A stretch of DNA of 64,000 nucleotides, from the NCBI GenBank assembly GCA_003415625.1, contig PYIU01000010.1, forward strand, positions 1,920,501 to 1,984,500. Direction: 5' to 3'. Shown here one piece after another: positions 24,062 through 35,000 of the stretch. The stretch comes from Aquanectria penicillioides. Its lineage: Eukaryota; Ascomycota; Sordariomycetes; Hypocreales; Nectriaceae. The notes below the pieces were generated by a model that searched no databases, was not told where the DNA came from, and saw only the letters and a program-made list of their open reading frames with translations. The first letter of the stretch is position 1. Every line of letters begins with the position of its first letter. Both the position numbers and the translations under genes were made by a program.

Positions 24062-24534
24062 CTAGATAGCCCAGCATTCGAGGATTAAATAGCTGTGCTG
24101 TATATTTCCAAGTCGGCAGCCAGTAGCTTCGCATAACGAGAGAGAGCGAGGGTCGAATTCCGAGGCAAAGAAACGTTGCGTTGTTTTTATGATGATGCAG
24201 CGAAAACTGAGGACCAAAGCGCCGGCTCACCTATCTGGACGAGTTAAGTGCTATCAGCTCCGTGATGTGATGCATCCCGCTTCATCAAACAAACGCTGGC
24301 TCTATATGGTAAATGAGTCCTTGTGTTGATCCACAGATCCAACATTGTGTGGCGCATGTGAGTAGCGCATGTGGCTGTGCGACTACCCTAAACCTAACGC
24401 GCGACGAGTTGAATCAGGCTGACCATTTGATCCAAGCCTCATATCTCTGAAATCAAGTAGCAGCTGTTATGTAGGCAACCCCTCATAAATTGATTAGATA
24501 ATGCAACTACGCCATTCTTTTGGCTGGGGTGTTG
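24062..24534. other. Intergenic, no gene seen
   Basis: No supported coding sequence. The CCCAGC at 24535-24540 that follows is the left target duplication of transposon copy B. Confidence 0.4.
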
Positions 24535-24540
24535 CCCAGC

Positions 24541-24626
24541 TACGGTCGCACATTAGGCACGCGGTGACAAAGTGCAAAAACCCGAAAATCCAAAATCCCA
24601 AAATTCCGAAATCCTACCCCACCTTC
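24541..24626 (+). repeat. Left terminal inverted repeat of copy B
   Basis: Matches the reverse complement of 29032-29117 at 84 of 86 positions. The inner half is a series of short A-rich units (CCCGAAAATCC, AAAATCCC, AAAATTCCG) that may be protein-binding repeats. Confidence 0.93.
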
Positions 24627-24673
24627 CTTCAGAAATCCCTCACACACCACATACCACATTCCACAAGATCACA

Positions 24674-26545
24674 ATGCCACGGCCAGCAAAAGACCTCTCA
24701 TCCGTACGAGATGATATCCATTCTTTATTCGATGAAGGTCAAACCTATCTACAGATTCTTACTGAAATAAATCGTCTTCTTTCTGTACAAGGGCTGCCAA
24801 ATGTTAGTCTTCGTACGTTAAAGTCCCAAATCGCCTCTTGGGGTCTTGTACGACATTCATCTGTCTCCCTTAATCCATTGTACGAGGAAATATCAGAGCT
24901 GTATATATTAGATACCCCTATCCAGCAGATCCTAGAGACTACAAATCAGCTTCTTCATGTACGGAACTGTGAAGCAATTAGCCGCCGAACCTTACAACGG
25001 CAGCTGTCTGAATGGGGTCTTATACGACAACAGAATTGCCAAATGACAGAGGAACTTATTGAACGCGTACGGTTTTACTTTTATTCATATGGATTTTCTG
25101 ATACATCTATCCTTCGGGATATCCAAGGACGAGATAGACTACAAGTCTCTCTTTGGATGATCCGGAAGATCCGATATCAACATGGTATGAAACGGCGGTT
25201 CCGTACGAGTCATGAAAGAGAAGCAGCTCTTCAAACTGCTATCCGATTTCTTGAACGAGACCTTCAGAAGTCATCAGCAATTCGTCATTTTGGACGAGGA
25301 TATCTATACAATTACGTACGCATTCAAGGAAATATCTTGGTCTCTCAAAACCGACTTTATGACTTCTATCGATCAGTCTTTCCAGAGGAGGTCCAAAAAC
25401 GTCGAGAGGGGAATTTCAAGCATCGTACGGACTTCAGTGTTCCTGGACCAAATTTCCTCTGGTGTTTAGATGGATATGAGAAATTAAAGAGGTTTGGATT
25501 CCAAATTTACGGCTGTATTGATGCGTACTCACGATGTATAATCTGGTTTTACGTTGGCCGGTCTGCAACAACTGGAATAAGTACATTAAAGCAATACCTC
25601 CGTACGATTCAGCATCTTGGAATGAGGCCATTCTTTACTCGTTCAGACTATGGAACTGAAACGCCTTTATGGGTAGCAGCACAAGCCAGCCTCGCTCAAG
25701 CTAGGCCAGCTGAAATATCGTACGAGGATGAAGATGGAAATTATCACTCTTATCATCAAGGAGATCGGATTCAATCATGCCACATGTACGGACCGAGCAC
25801 TCGAAATGTCCGTATTGAAAGCTGGTGGCGTCAACTTCGGTCAGGAGCTTCTGATCGGTGGATTTCTTACTTCAATAAGCTGATCCAACATGCTCTTTTC
25901 CTCGATGATAGTATAGGTGATCAAATTGCATTGTACGCAATATATGCTCCTATGATACAAGATGAATTTGCTAGTTTTGTATCACTTTGGAATGGACATA
26001 AGATTCGTACGCAAAAGAATCGACAGCATATTATTTCAGGGATTCCAGCAGACCTCTACCATACAAAAAGTGTCCGGAATTGGGGCATTCCATTAGGGGA
26101 AGATGATAATGCTTCTGACCGTGAGGTTTTACGTATAATGCTAGATGCTGTACAAGGGATCGATATTGATTCCTTTCTCTCAGAAGACACACAGCATTGG
26201 TGTACGACTCAGTTATCTGCAATGGGATTTTTCGATCAAGAGATTGATAACCACCAACAACCATATATTTCTACATACTTAACCTTGCGCCAGAAAGTTC
26301 AAGAACATCAGCAAAGTGGTCAGCTTCCAATTTTACAGTTAACCAAAGTCCCATTAGGTGGAGTGCATAAATATGTATAGAAATTAACTTGACTCGTACG
26401 GAACTCTGCTAATTCAATTTAGTATCAACTACTTGAACGTAATATTGAACTCCAAGTCGACCCAGACCTTAAAGGTGACCCAATACCATATGCCTTGCAG
26501 ACCCAACTCCAAGACTTCCAAAATGAAGAAATTGAAGGATTTTAG
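24674..26545 (+). CDS. DDE/integrase-core transposase
   Basis: Two exons (24674-24374+2000 i.e. 24674-26374, and 26423-26545) separated by a 48-bp GTATAG..TAG intron give 607 residues. Residues about 1-200 hold two repeated HTH-like segments (SLRTLKSQIASWGL and SRRTLQRQLSEWGL), probably binding the termini. The catalytic core follows: first Asp in LWCLDGYEKL, second in FTRSDYGTET, and the Glu in NVRIESWWRQL, with YGCIDAYSR between, as in the integrase-like proteins of fungi and fish. Skipping the intron would end the protein 40 residues early. The stop codon (26543-26545) overlaps the stop of the convergent gene. All three catalytic residues are present, so it looks active. CGTACG occurs in all three codon phases of this gene. 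Confidence 0.9.
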
Positions 26546-27589
26546 GTCTTCCGTACGCCTCGTCTTTTCTTTTGCGCCGGTCTTCGAGTCTGAATTTGAC
26601 GAGTGTGAAAGGCTGGGCCGGTTCCTGACTCTTCTAGTGGGGTAGTCGTACGAGATGATATAGGTGGGATTGGACTTTCAGAGCGATTGCGTTTGATCGG
26701 ATGGACTGGGAAGGGTGATATCTCTGAAGAGGGCTCTGGTTGCGTACAGAAAGAACTTTCTGAAGGTGATTTTAGTGTTGTATCTTTCTCTTCCTTAATT
26801 GACTTTACCGTATGGAGAGATCGACCATCATTAGGAATTAAAAAGTTCAACCACACAAGGAACCGGCCATCTTGAACCTCCCAATCAATTGACCCTTTAG
26901 CAAAAAGATCAACAACAGTACGAGTATTTCCAGGATGTGGATTTGGCAGTCGATTAAATCCAGCTTGCTTTGACCAAGACTTTCCAATCTCATATGGGGT
27001 ATTTGCCTTAAATTGTTTAGGAAAGCTAGGCTGAATGAATCGTACGACCCATTCTTCCTCACTCATTGCAAACTCAGGAGTATCGGTTATAACCTCGGAT
27101 AATGGAAGAGCATTAAGATCAACAGTGCCTAAATAAGTTAATATCTATTAGAATGATAAGTAACTTGTACGCACCAAGCTTGCTTGTCTTTCCAGGAATA
27201 AAAAACCCATCTCGAGTTTGACCAAAAGTCACAAGACTAACCAACCGTACTAAAAGCCCAATGGGATTTTCATAAGGGTCAGCTGTCTTTTGTGGTCGGC
27301 AAACTTGAAGAGCTTCTTGGGCTCGTGCTTGGAAGTTCTTCTTGAAGTTGGTCGTACGGTCGCGAAGCTTTAGTGGTGGTTTCGATGGAGCAGAGGCAAT
27401 AAACTGTAAAGAACTTTGAGAAGTCGTACGAGATAAAGATACTTCACTGTCAGAATCATTTAACTCAATTGGTTCTGGCCATGCAATGCCGCAATAGGGG
27501 CAAAGAAGAGAGCCAGGAGTCTCATTTTGGATTTGTTCGTGGCGGCGATTGGTTTTTGGGCACTTAACCTCTCTCCAAGATGGCGGCAT
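26542..27589 (-). CDS. Transposon accessory protein with putative zinc ribbon
   Basis: Two exons (27589-27175 and 27128-26542) with a 46-bp intron total 334 codons. The N-terminus has a Cys/His pattern that could bind zinc: KCPKTNRRHEQ, then LLCPYCGIAW at residues about 26-36. The middle is Ser-rich and basic. Residues about 115-240 look folded (EEEWVVRFIQPSFPKQF; RTVVDLFAKGSIDWEVQDGR). The C-terminal 90 residues are disordered, Pro/Ser-rich and end in a basic tail (RRPAQKKRRGVRKT) resembling a nuclear localisation signal. I do not recognise a family. It is carried inside the transposon, convergent with the transposase and overlapping its stop codon. It is a candidate DNA-binding or accessory transposition factor. 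Confidence 0.8.
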
Positions 27590-28206
27590 TTTGCGTACAA
27601 TAATGAAGAGAAATGAAAGAAGAGGAAGAAAAATAAAAAAGGGGGAAGGGAAGGGATTTAATATAAGCTTGGTAGCATTATACAGGACTTGGTTTCATCG
27701 TACGGAATAAGCAATTATTCTACTTCCCAATTAAGATATCACGGGATCTCATACATCAATTATCTAAATGCAATGCTATTAATCGTACAGAATCAATAGA
27801 AATTCAATCGCCTGGCTGCCAGCTGGCTGCCAGCTGGCAGCTAGGTAACTAAAAAACTATTCATTTAAAACATCACAACTTTAGTTGCCTCTCTTTTCTT
27901 ACCATCACCATCACCACCACCACAACCAGTACGTACGAGCCCTTCGAGCAATATATATACTGACCCTTTAGACAACAGCAACAACAACAACAACAACATG
28001 TTGTATGTTATCGCCGATATCCCTCCCTCCTCGTACGGCTGAAGTTCCGAATTACTGACTGTGTACGCAGTCCCAACCCAAGAATCCCCCCGGCCAGCGT
28101 CGACACACCGTACGTAACTCAAAATCGATTCTTTCTCGTACGCAAGCTAACATTTTCCTAGCCTCTTCAAGTGCGTCTCGTACAGGTGCCCAACGAGCAT
28201 CGCCTC

Positions 28207-28740
28207 ATGGAGGCTGATATCTCGGGACGGCAGCTCCGGCCGTACATCAAAAACGCACTCCAGCGCGCTGTCCTGGATCTGCCTGGTCGTCCGGTCCGGT
28301 TCCTCCGTGACCGCGTACGACTAGCCCAGATTCGAGGCATGAGGGACTCGTACGTGAATGCCTTGCTCATCCAGAGTCGAGGAATTCTTAGTCCAACTCC
28401 TTGCTCATCTTGTGCAAACAAGATGCGCTTGGATTCGGACGCGTACGCAGCGCCCTTCCCCTACTGCATGCGTCTTCCGGGTCACTTCGGTGGCTGCTGC
28501 GGCAATTGCAAGTGGCCGGATCGCGCTGCTCAGTGCAACAACAGAGACACACTTGGAGGCGGGCGCGTACACAATGGTCTGGGTTCTGGATCCAGCCAGC
28601 TGTTACTGCTTGAGGGACCGGGGACCTCAGCAGATGATCCTATTCAGCTGGAAGGAGAAGGAACCCAAGAAGACCCTATTGAGGTCTCTGACGGGGGTCC
28701 CAAGAGGATCCCCTGGTCATCGAATAGTCGTACGTATTAG
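28207..28740 (+). CDS. DUF3716-like cysteine-rich protein carried by the transposon
   Basis: The last exon gives 177 residues from the ATG at 28207. The open frame extends upstream to an acceptor-like TTTTCCTAG ending at about 28162, so a further 5' exon is possible, but I could not fix its start codon. Residues about 70-120 contain CSSCANK, then PFPYCMRLPG and FGGCCGNCKWPDRAAQC. This cysteine spacing recalls DUF3716, a fungal domain of unknown function. The C-terminus is acidic and Gly/Asp/Glu-rich (ADDPIQLEGEGTQEDPIEVS). Such cysteine clusters often bind zinc and DNA or RNA. Copy A has a ruined version of the same gene, so it belongs to the element and was not captured once. Confidence 0.7.
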   Translation: MEADISGRQLRPYIKNALQRAVLDLPGRPVRFLRDRVRLAQIRGMRDSYVNALLIQSRGILSPTPCSSCANKMRLDSDAYAAPFPYCMRLPGHFGGCCGNCKWPDRAAQCNNRDTLGGGRVHNGLGSGSSQLLLLEGPGTSADDPIQLEGEGTQEDPIEVSDGGPKRIPWSSNSRTY

Positions 28741-29031
28741 CTTTTCTTTCTTTCACTTTTGCCTCGATCACCTACCCTTTCGTACGCACAACACAGCCAA
28801 CGAAGCCTTGGTCAAGTGGCCATGTGTGGAGGCGTCAGTCAGTAGTTCTGGCTGACCCAGGACGATGGCTGGCACCTTCTCGTGGTGTTCTGGGTCAGTA
28901 GCAAGATGTATCGTACGATACGTCTTGTGAAGCGAAGACCAGCCTTTCTAATTATTAGATCTGGATAACTTCATTACATAGCAATAATACAGGCGAATTT
29001 ACGACCACCGTACGCAATGTAGACTGTACGT

Positions 29032-29117
29032 GAAGGTGGGGCAGAATTTCGGAATTTTGGGATTTTGGATTTTCGGGTTTTTGCACTTTGTCACCGCGTG
29101 CCTAATGTGCGACCGTA
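29032..29117 (-). repeat. Right terminal inverted repeat of copy B
   Basis: Inverse of 24541-24626. It is followed immediately by the target duplication CCCAGC at 29118-29123. Confidence 0.93.
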
Positions 29118-29241
29118 CCCAGCCGCACCATAAATTCCACACATCATCCACAGAGTTGCCTAGTCCGCCCAGCCTTGTGTCAACAATTCAACAAATCGCT
29201 TTCGTAAAAAGCATATTCAGTTCTAAGAACGCAACGAGATA

Positions 29242-31931
29242 ATGTCCTCATCCGATGACAGCTCTGGAGGAGCATCATCCGGCGGAGATGATTCAGATTG
29301 GAGCAGCGACAGCGACGGTTCCATGGATATGGGATCTGACTCCGATGACCGGCGAAGTAATGCCGCAGTCGACTTGCGCTACATTGATGAGCTTTTACCG
29401 CCTAGCCCCGGAGAATTAGATATTTATGTTCGGCTTGATCTAACAGAGAATGGCAATGATCGTATGAGGCTTTCTTGATATTGACATCAGCGCTTGGACG
29501 AAATTCTAATCTAAATGTAGGAAAGTTTTACGGCGGCGATGGAGACAAGAGAGAAAATAGAATGGAATACAATCAGAAAAAGAAAAAGAACGCGTGCAGC
29601 CCGACTCCTCATGATGATTCCTCTTCAGATGATGAGGTCAATGATGAAAGGAAGCATCTGCTGCGTATGTATCTGTGGGCCATCGACCAACATCACCGGT
29701 CTGGTTGAACTAATATTATTCCAGGCGCCAAACAGCGGACTGGTAGTAACAGTCCTGCAAGGAATCTTCCTAGCTACGATCGATACAAGGAAGACAACAA
29801 GAACCCCAAAATTGATGAAGCTACTGGATCCACCTTCAACTTACCGATCCACGACGACCACGACCCACATCCACATGGCAAAGCAGGAAGCTCCAGCGGT
29901 GCGCCTTCGGAAGGACGAAAAACGATGATGACGGTTGATAAATCTTCCGAGGATGAGATTACCGAGCGGATTCGGATACTAGAGTTCCAAGCTCAGCAAG
30001 ATATCACCCCAGTCTTTCCGGAGTTTTCGCAAGGCCTCGTAGGCTATGGTACCACTACACCCAATGATACCGATGCCTCTCGTGAGGTTGGGCTGTTGGG
30101 GCCCGTTTATTCCTGTCTGCCTGTGAAGAGCTTTTTCAGACCTAAATATTCGGCCCTCCCATCGTCGTCCTGCATTCGCATCATTGCAATTCACCCAGGG
30201 TGCGGCGATGAGATGATATCTGGGACGTTTGAGACCCTGGATCTATCTCATCCTCATCTTGAGTATGAAGCCGTCTCCTACCAATGGGGCCGTGCTGACT
30301 CCTCACCGCTGCCAATAATTCTCTCGGGTCGAAATGTTCACGTCAGCACCACGTTGACTGTCCTGCTTTGGCGGCTGAGATTGATGAATCGGGTTCGGCT
30401 GGTGTGGGCTGATGCTCTGTGCATCAATCAAGCAGATTATGCAGAGCGACAACAGCAAGTTGGAATGATGCAGCAGATTTACTCGCAGGCTTCTAGAGTC
30501 GTAATATCTCTTGGCAAGCACAAGAAAGATCTTGCTCATGATTCATTTCAGGCTGTGAAGGATCTGACTTCCAGCTGGCAGTCTTTTCAGAAAACACGAA
30601 GTACCAGTGACAAGAATAGTGAACCTCCCCGTTCAATTTATGATGGTGTTAGAATGGAAAGGGTTGCTGCAGTTTTCGATAACAGCTACTGGACTCGCCT
30701 TTGGGTAGCCCAGGAGGTTGTTTCATCCACCCGCGCTATCGTATGCTGGGGCGACCAAGAGATTTCCTGGACTCTGGTTGGACTTGCAGCCGTTTTGATC
30801 CGGAATAATGAAGGCTTGTGGACCCTATACACATCCTTGCGCAATTCAAGAGCTGTCTCTGGCCTCATTAATGCCTATCTGATGTATAGGCTGCCTTCCT
30901 CTCGATTCCGTGGTAATTCTTTGTCATTCCTAGATCTACTACGTCTGACGAGAAACTTCGACGTCACGATGCCTTTGGATCGTATTTATGCAATCCTCGG
31001 CCTTCCGAGTCAACACACCGGGCCAGGAAGAAAGTTTATTGAACCAAATTACCGTCTTTTGCGACAGGGTCTGTATACCAGAGTTTTTCACTGGGTACTA
31101 ACAACCCATCAAACTCCTCTGGAAATTCTATCAGCCGTCCGACACAATACCCTCTTCTATCCAGACTTTCCAACATGGATACCTCAGTGGCACATTGACC
31201 CAATAAGAAGCATTACATCTTCTCATAGACCGGGGATGAAATTTGATGCCTCAGCCGGGGGCACCCAGAATCCGCTAATGCAAGTTACTTGGAGATTGGA
31301 TGAGCGGAGTTTAGCGCTGGAGGGCTTCATTCTCGGTAGGATCACTTCATCACATAGAGTCCTGTCAAAGTCATTGTCCAAGTCAGACAACCAAAGCAGA
31401 AAGGACGTAAGGAAGCATAACCGGGCCCTCGCGCAGTGGGCTAGCTCGTGCAGCTTGGAGACTAGGAATCACAGAAGGTCGATACTAAGTCTGACTTTGA
31501 CGGCTGGCCAGAATTGGTACGGGGCCTTGATTCGAGACCAGCCAGCAAAGCTGCGCCACACACAGTTATTTATCGAATGGGCACGCAACCAGCGATGGAA
31601 CACGCCCTTGATAACCTCAGCACCGCCTCGGCAACCTGGGGTCGACTGTTCACAATATGCCCAGGCAGTGCGTAACGTGTGCCGCGAACGAAAGATATTT
31701 GCCACAGCTCAGCACCGTCTAATAGGACTTGGACCTGCTCTTACTCGCTCAGGCGATGTGGTGTGTGTGGTCCTAGGTGCTCCAGTTCCGTATGTCCTGA
31801 GGCCCTTGGACGGCGACCAGTATTATTTTGTGGGAGAGTGTTATGTGTCTGAATTTATGTTTGGGGAAGCGGTTACTAAGTGGAAGGCCGGAGAACCGGA
31901 ATTCAAGCTGAGAAGAATCATTCTAAAGTAG
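29242..31931 (+). CDS. HET-domain protein (heterokaryon incompatibility family)
   Basis: Three exons (29242-29461, 29521-29664, 29725-31931) join to exactly 857 codons. The first 80 residues are almost only Ser, Asp, Gly and Glu (DDSSGGASSGGDDSDWSSDS), a disordered acidic arm. The HET domain starts near residue 300 with the classic YEAVSYQWG, followed by VRLVWADALCINQAD and QQVGMMQQIYSQASRVVISLG, and includes DRIYAILGL further on. HET domains, found only in filamentous fungi, drive cell death on recognition of non-self when fused or partnered with sensors. No sensor repeats are present; the C-terminal part is the undefined region usual in stand-alone HET proteins. Transposon copy B ends 118 bp before the ATG, so the native promoter was probably split. 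Confidence 0.88.
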
Positions 31932-32065
31932 GGAACATGGTAAACATGCTCCCAGCTTGGGATATTGTGTTTTCGCAGATCGTTGAGATGGTCGCCAAGC
32001 AATGCCACACCCACAATTTGATACAAGTCATGTAGTATTGGAGAATGAAATAGCAACTAAGACGA

Positions 32066-35000
32066 CTAGCGAATACCATCGATCCTCGCAATTTGATCAG
32101 CTGTTTGGCCTTCCTGAACCTTCTTCAAGTAGTTGTCAAACTTGCTGGATACAGTAATGACATGCTTGAGATGCTGGTAGCACATTGGCTGGTTTCTAAA
32201 CATAGCCAGCTGCCGCGCTGAAGTGATCGCGTTCCTGATTTGTCTTCCATTCATGTCATACTGAGAGAGTTCATTGAGGTAACATTCGACGTCATCAAAA
32301 TCGATTGCCGTTATCTCTTCTTCCGAAGCCTTCTTACCATCGGCTGGGCCCGTGGAAGGGGTATTACCGGTAGCATTGGTGTCCTTCTCCATGTCTTTGA
32401 GTCGACGTAGAAAATTCTTCCATATTCTCATGCGTTGTCCCTGTGTTAGATTTTCGTAATGCAGCGACAATAAAATCCTCGATTTGAAGGCTTCATCAAA
32501 AGTTCCAACTCTGTTTGATGTCAAGATTAATATTCCTTCGTAGTATTCTAACACTCGTAGGAACACTGAAACAAGTGCGTTGCGCTCCAAGTTATCAAGG
32601 CTTCTTTGCTCGAGAAATACCTCGGCCTCATCGATGAGGACCACGCACCCCCATGTCTTTCCTAGGTGTAGGACCGAGTCCAAATACTTCTCTGCCTTCT
32701 CGGGATCTGTGCTAATGTCGCCACAGGTTACCCGAAAAAGAGGCTTCTCGGCGAGTTCGGCTACGCTCTCGGCAGTGAATGTCTTTCCAGTGCCTGGTCC
32801 CCCGTGAAGGAGAATAATGAGCCCATTACCTTTTCGATCAATAATGTCTGTACTCTTTTCCCGGGCTATTTGGCGCATCACTAATGCCTGGACAAGTTCT
32901 TTCGTTTCTGCATCGACAACTAGATGGTCGAAAGACTTCTTATTCCACGTCACGTCTCGGATAAGATCAACATTAAGATCCACTAAGCAATGTTAGTCGC
33001 CGGATGAAATCCATATGACGTATGATTCTCACTGACCCCATTTCTTACTTCTGAGATCATATCCTGGGATTGAGTTGGGTAGCACATATAAATCCGGGCT
33101 CGGTGGAGGCTCCTCCGATTCCATAGTCTCCTTTTTCATTTCTTCGCGACTTTTGTCATCGATGGCCGAGTATATCTTGTTGAAGTTGGCGGAATCAGAA
33201 TGGAGTTGTTGATACGTTTTGAAGTCGACGACGAATCTCTCGCCATTCTATAAGTAATTCTTTTGTTAGAAGGAGTCATGATTGTGGACAAGGGAGGGAA
33301 ATACTTACTCCATAAAACCCTGCTTTGTCCTCGTATGAAACAATATTCCGATATCGACATTTCCAGAAAGTCCTTCCTCGACTATCAAGCATATTTTTAA
33401 TTTCCTTTGTTGCAAACCTCAATGGATATGCGCTCAATGTGCTGATTTCTACCTCTTCGTCAAGCCAGTTAGCTCTGAATTCAACACGCAACTCGGCCGA
33501 ACGTTTTAGGAGTCGACCATTGTACTCGTATCCCCAGCTGGAAACCATCCACTCAAGTAGACGCTTCGACTCTTTCCCAACTACTTCACCATCCCATTCT
33601 CGCTCGCGGGGCTTCCGGCGTAGCTTTGGGTTGTCATCCTCCCAGGGCCATGACTTTGCAACCGTGGCGCTGAGTGCCCCTGAAACATGCTTCCACACTA
33701 CGACATCGCCTGGTCGAACAAGAAACGGCATAGTTTCTTGCGAAATGACTCCTTTGCTCATCTGTGATTCCACGAGATCATATGTCTGCTTGTAGTGTTC
33801 TTCGATCCAGTTTGTAAGCAATTGCACCAGGCGTTGGTGATCTGCACTCAAGTCTGATGGTACAGCCTCCGGCGTTGATCGATAATGGTACCAAAAAAGG
33901 TAGGGAGCGGGGATATGACTCTGTACATTAAAGTCAGGGAACTCTTCCTTGAATTTTGGCTTCTTGTCAAAGAAAGCCCTCGCGGCATCTGTCATTTCTT
34001 CAGAGCAGAACGAGATGGTTTCTTTGAACCACTGAGGAGATGGCAATGATTTCTGTGCTCTTGATGCACGGATGACTTCATCTCTCTGATCTTGAGCTGA
34101 ATAGTATCTGCTGACCACAAATGCAACAGCCTTCTTTTGTCTCAGAAACCCACTGACATCTGTGACAGGCAGATATGCTGTCAAAGTAGGCCCGGACCGA
34201 GAGTTCATGGACCATGAAGGTTCATCGAGAAAGGCTGAAGCTTGCTGACGATAATCATGTTGGATGAAATATAAGAGCTGCCATTGTTGAGTTCCCGTCG
34301 TTGAATTTTTCAATGCCTTATTTTCATCTTCAAGCAATGCCATTCTTTGTATCAATTCATTGTAGGCTTCTTCTGAGCGTGTAATGTTGGCAGAGGTGGC
34401 GTTGTGAGAACCGAGCAACGCACCGGAGGTAGTCTCCGACAGTCGAGCAACTGGTGTTGGTGACATTCGACTGCTTCCAGCCATGGCATTTTCTTCATGA
34501 GCCATTATGCTGACAAAGCGCTGTGTCTTATTGGACTTGCTAAACTGATAGTTTTTGGGGGGTTCAGAGCCAATCTCTGGCCTTATCTGTTGTAACAATA
34601 ACGTATTGGAAGTCCGGACGTGATTCTCCCAAGAACCCTGGCCTCCCTTGACACTCTCAACCAGAAGTTGTCTGATTGGTGAAGCCGTAATTGTCTGCAC
34701 CGTCTTGTGTGAGTAGATTGGTGCCCTTTCTTTTAATGCGGAAGCCGAGGAAATGAATATGAATAGTAGTTCTCGCGCAGAGTCGGCTGCGGAGGTCTTA
34801 TCCCTCGAGATCGTCCGATGATTCCAAAGACGGTTAGCTTTCTCAATATTGATTCTGAGATCCTCATCACCCCTCTCGGATTCGTTCGCTTTACTGTTAC
34901 TCGAGCTGCTATCGGTCTCTCCGCTGTCGCTCGAACCGCCGTCGATTTCGTCGACGCTGTTCTCTTCAGCTTCTAGTTCTCCGTTGTGGCTCTCAGTAGT

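Larger units (their letters stand above)
24703..29030. repeat. Dispersed CGTACG motif array across copy B
   Basis: By hand I count about 27 exact CGTACG palindromes and about 19 five-base matches (GTACG or CGTAC), spaced roughly 30-250 bp with a mean near 100 bp. Examples start near 24703, 24812, 25066, 25202, 25315, 25424, 25601, 26006, 26395, 26552, 26647, 27041, 27425, 28032, 28314, 28442, 28729, 28912 and 29009. They occur in exons of all three genes, in introns and between genes. Chance predicts about one exact copy in this length. The same positions in RIP-mutated copy A that I checked read TATATA. Confidence 0.85.
24541..29117 (+). mobile_element. IS3EU-like DNA transposon, copy B, intact, three genes
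   Basis: This 4577-bp element has 86-bp terminal inverted repeats with two mismatches, ends 5'-TACGGTC...GACCGTA-3', and a perfect 6-bp target duplication CCCAGC at 24535-24540 and 29118-29123. It encodes a D-D-E integrase-like transposase, a 333-residue minus-strand protein and a DUF3716-like protein. The 6-bp duplication, TA.. termini and rve-type catalytic core fit the eukaryotic IS3EU superfamily; that name comes from remembered family traits, not a search. There is no RIP in the interior, although a 4.6-kb homologue (copy A) lies 17 kb away. CGTACG recurs through its whole length. It ends 118 bp before the start of the HET gene at 29242. Confidence 0.93.

Noticed and set aside
24541..29117. 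Starship-type giant element or captain gene
   Set aside because: No DUF3435 tyrosine recombinase is seen; the element is short, with inverted repeats and a D-D-E transposase.
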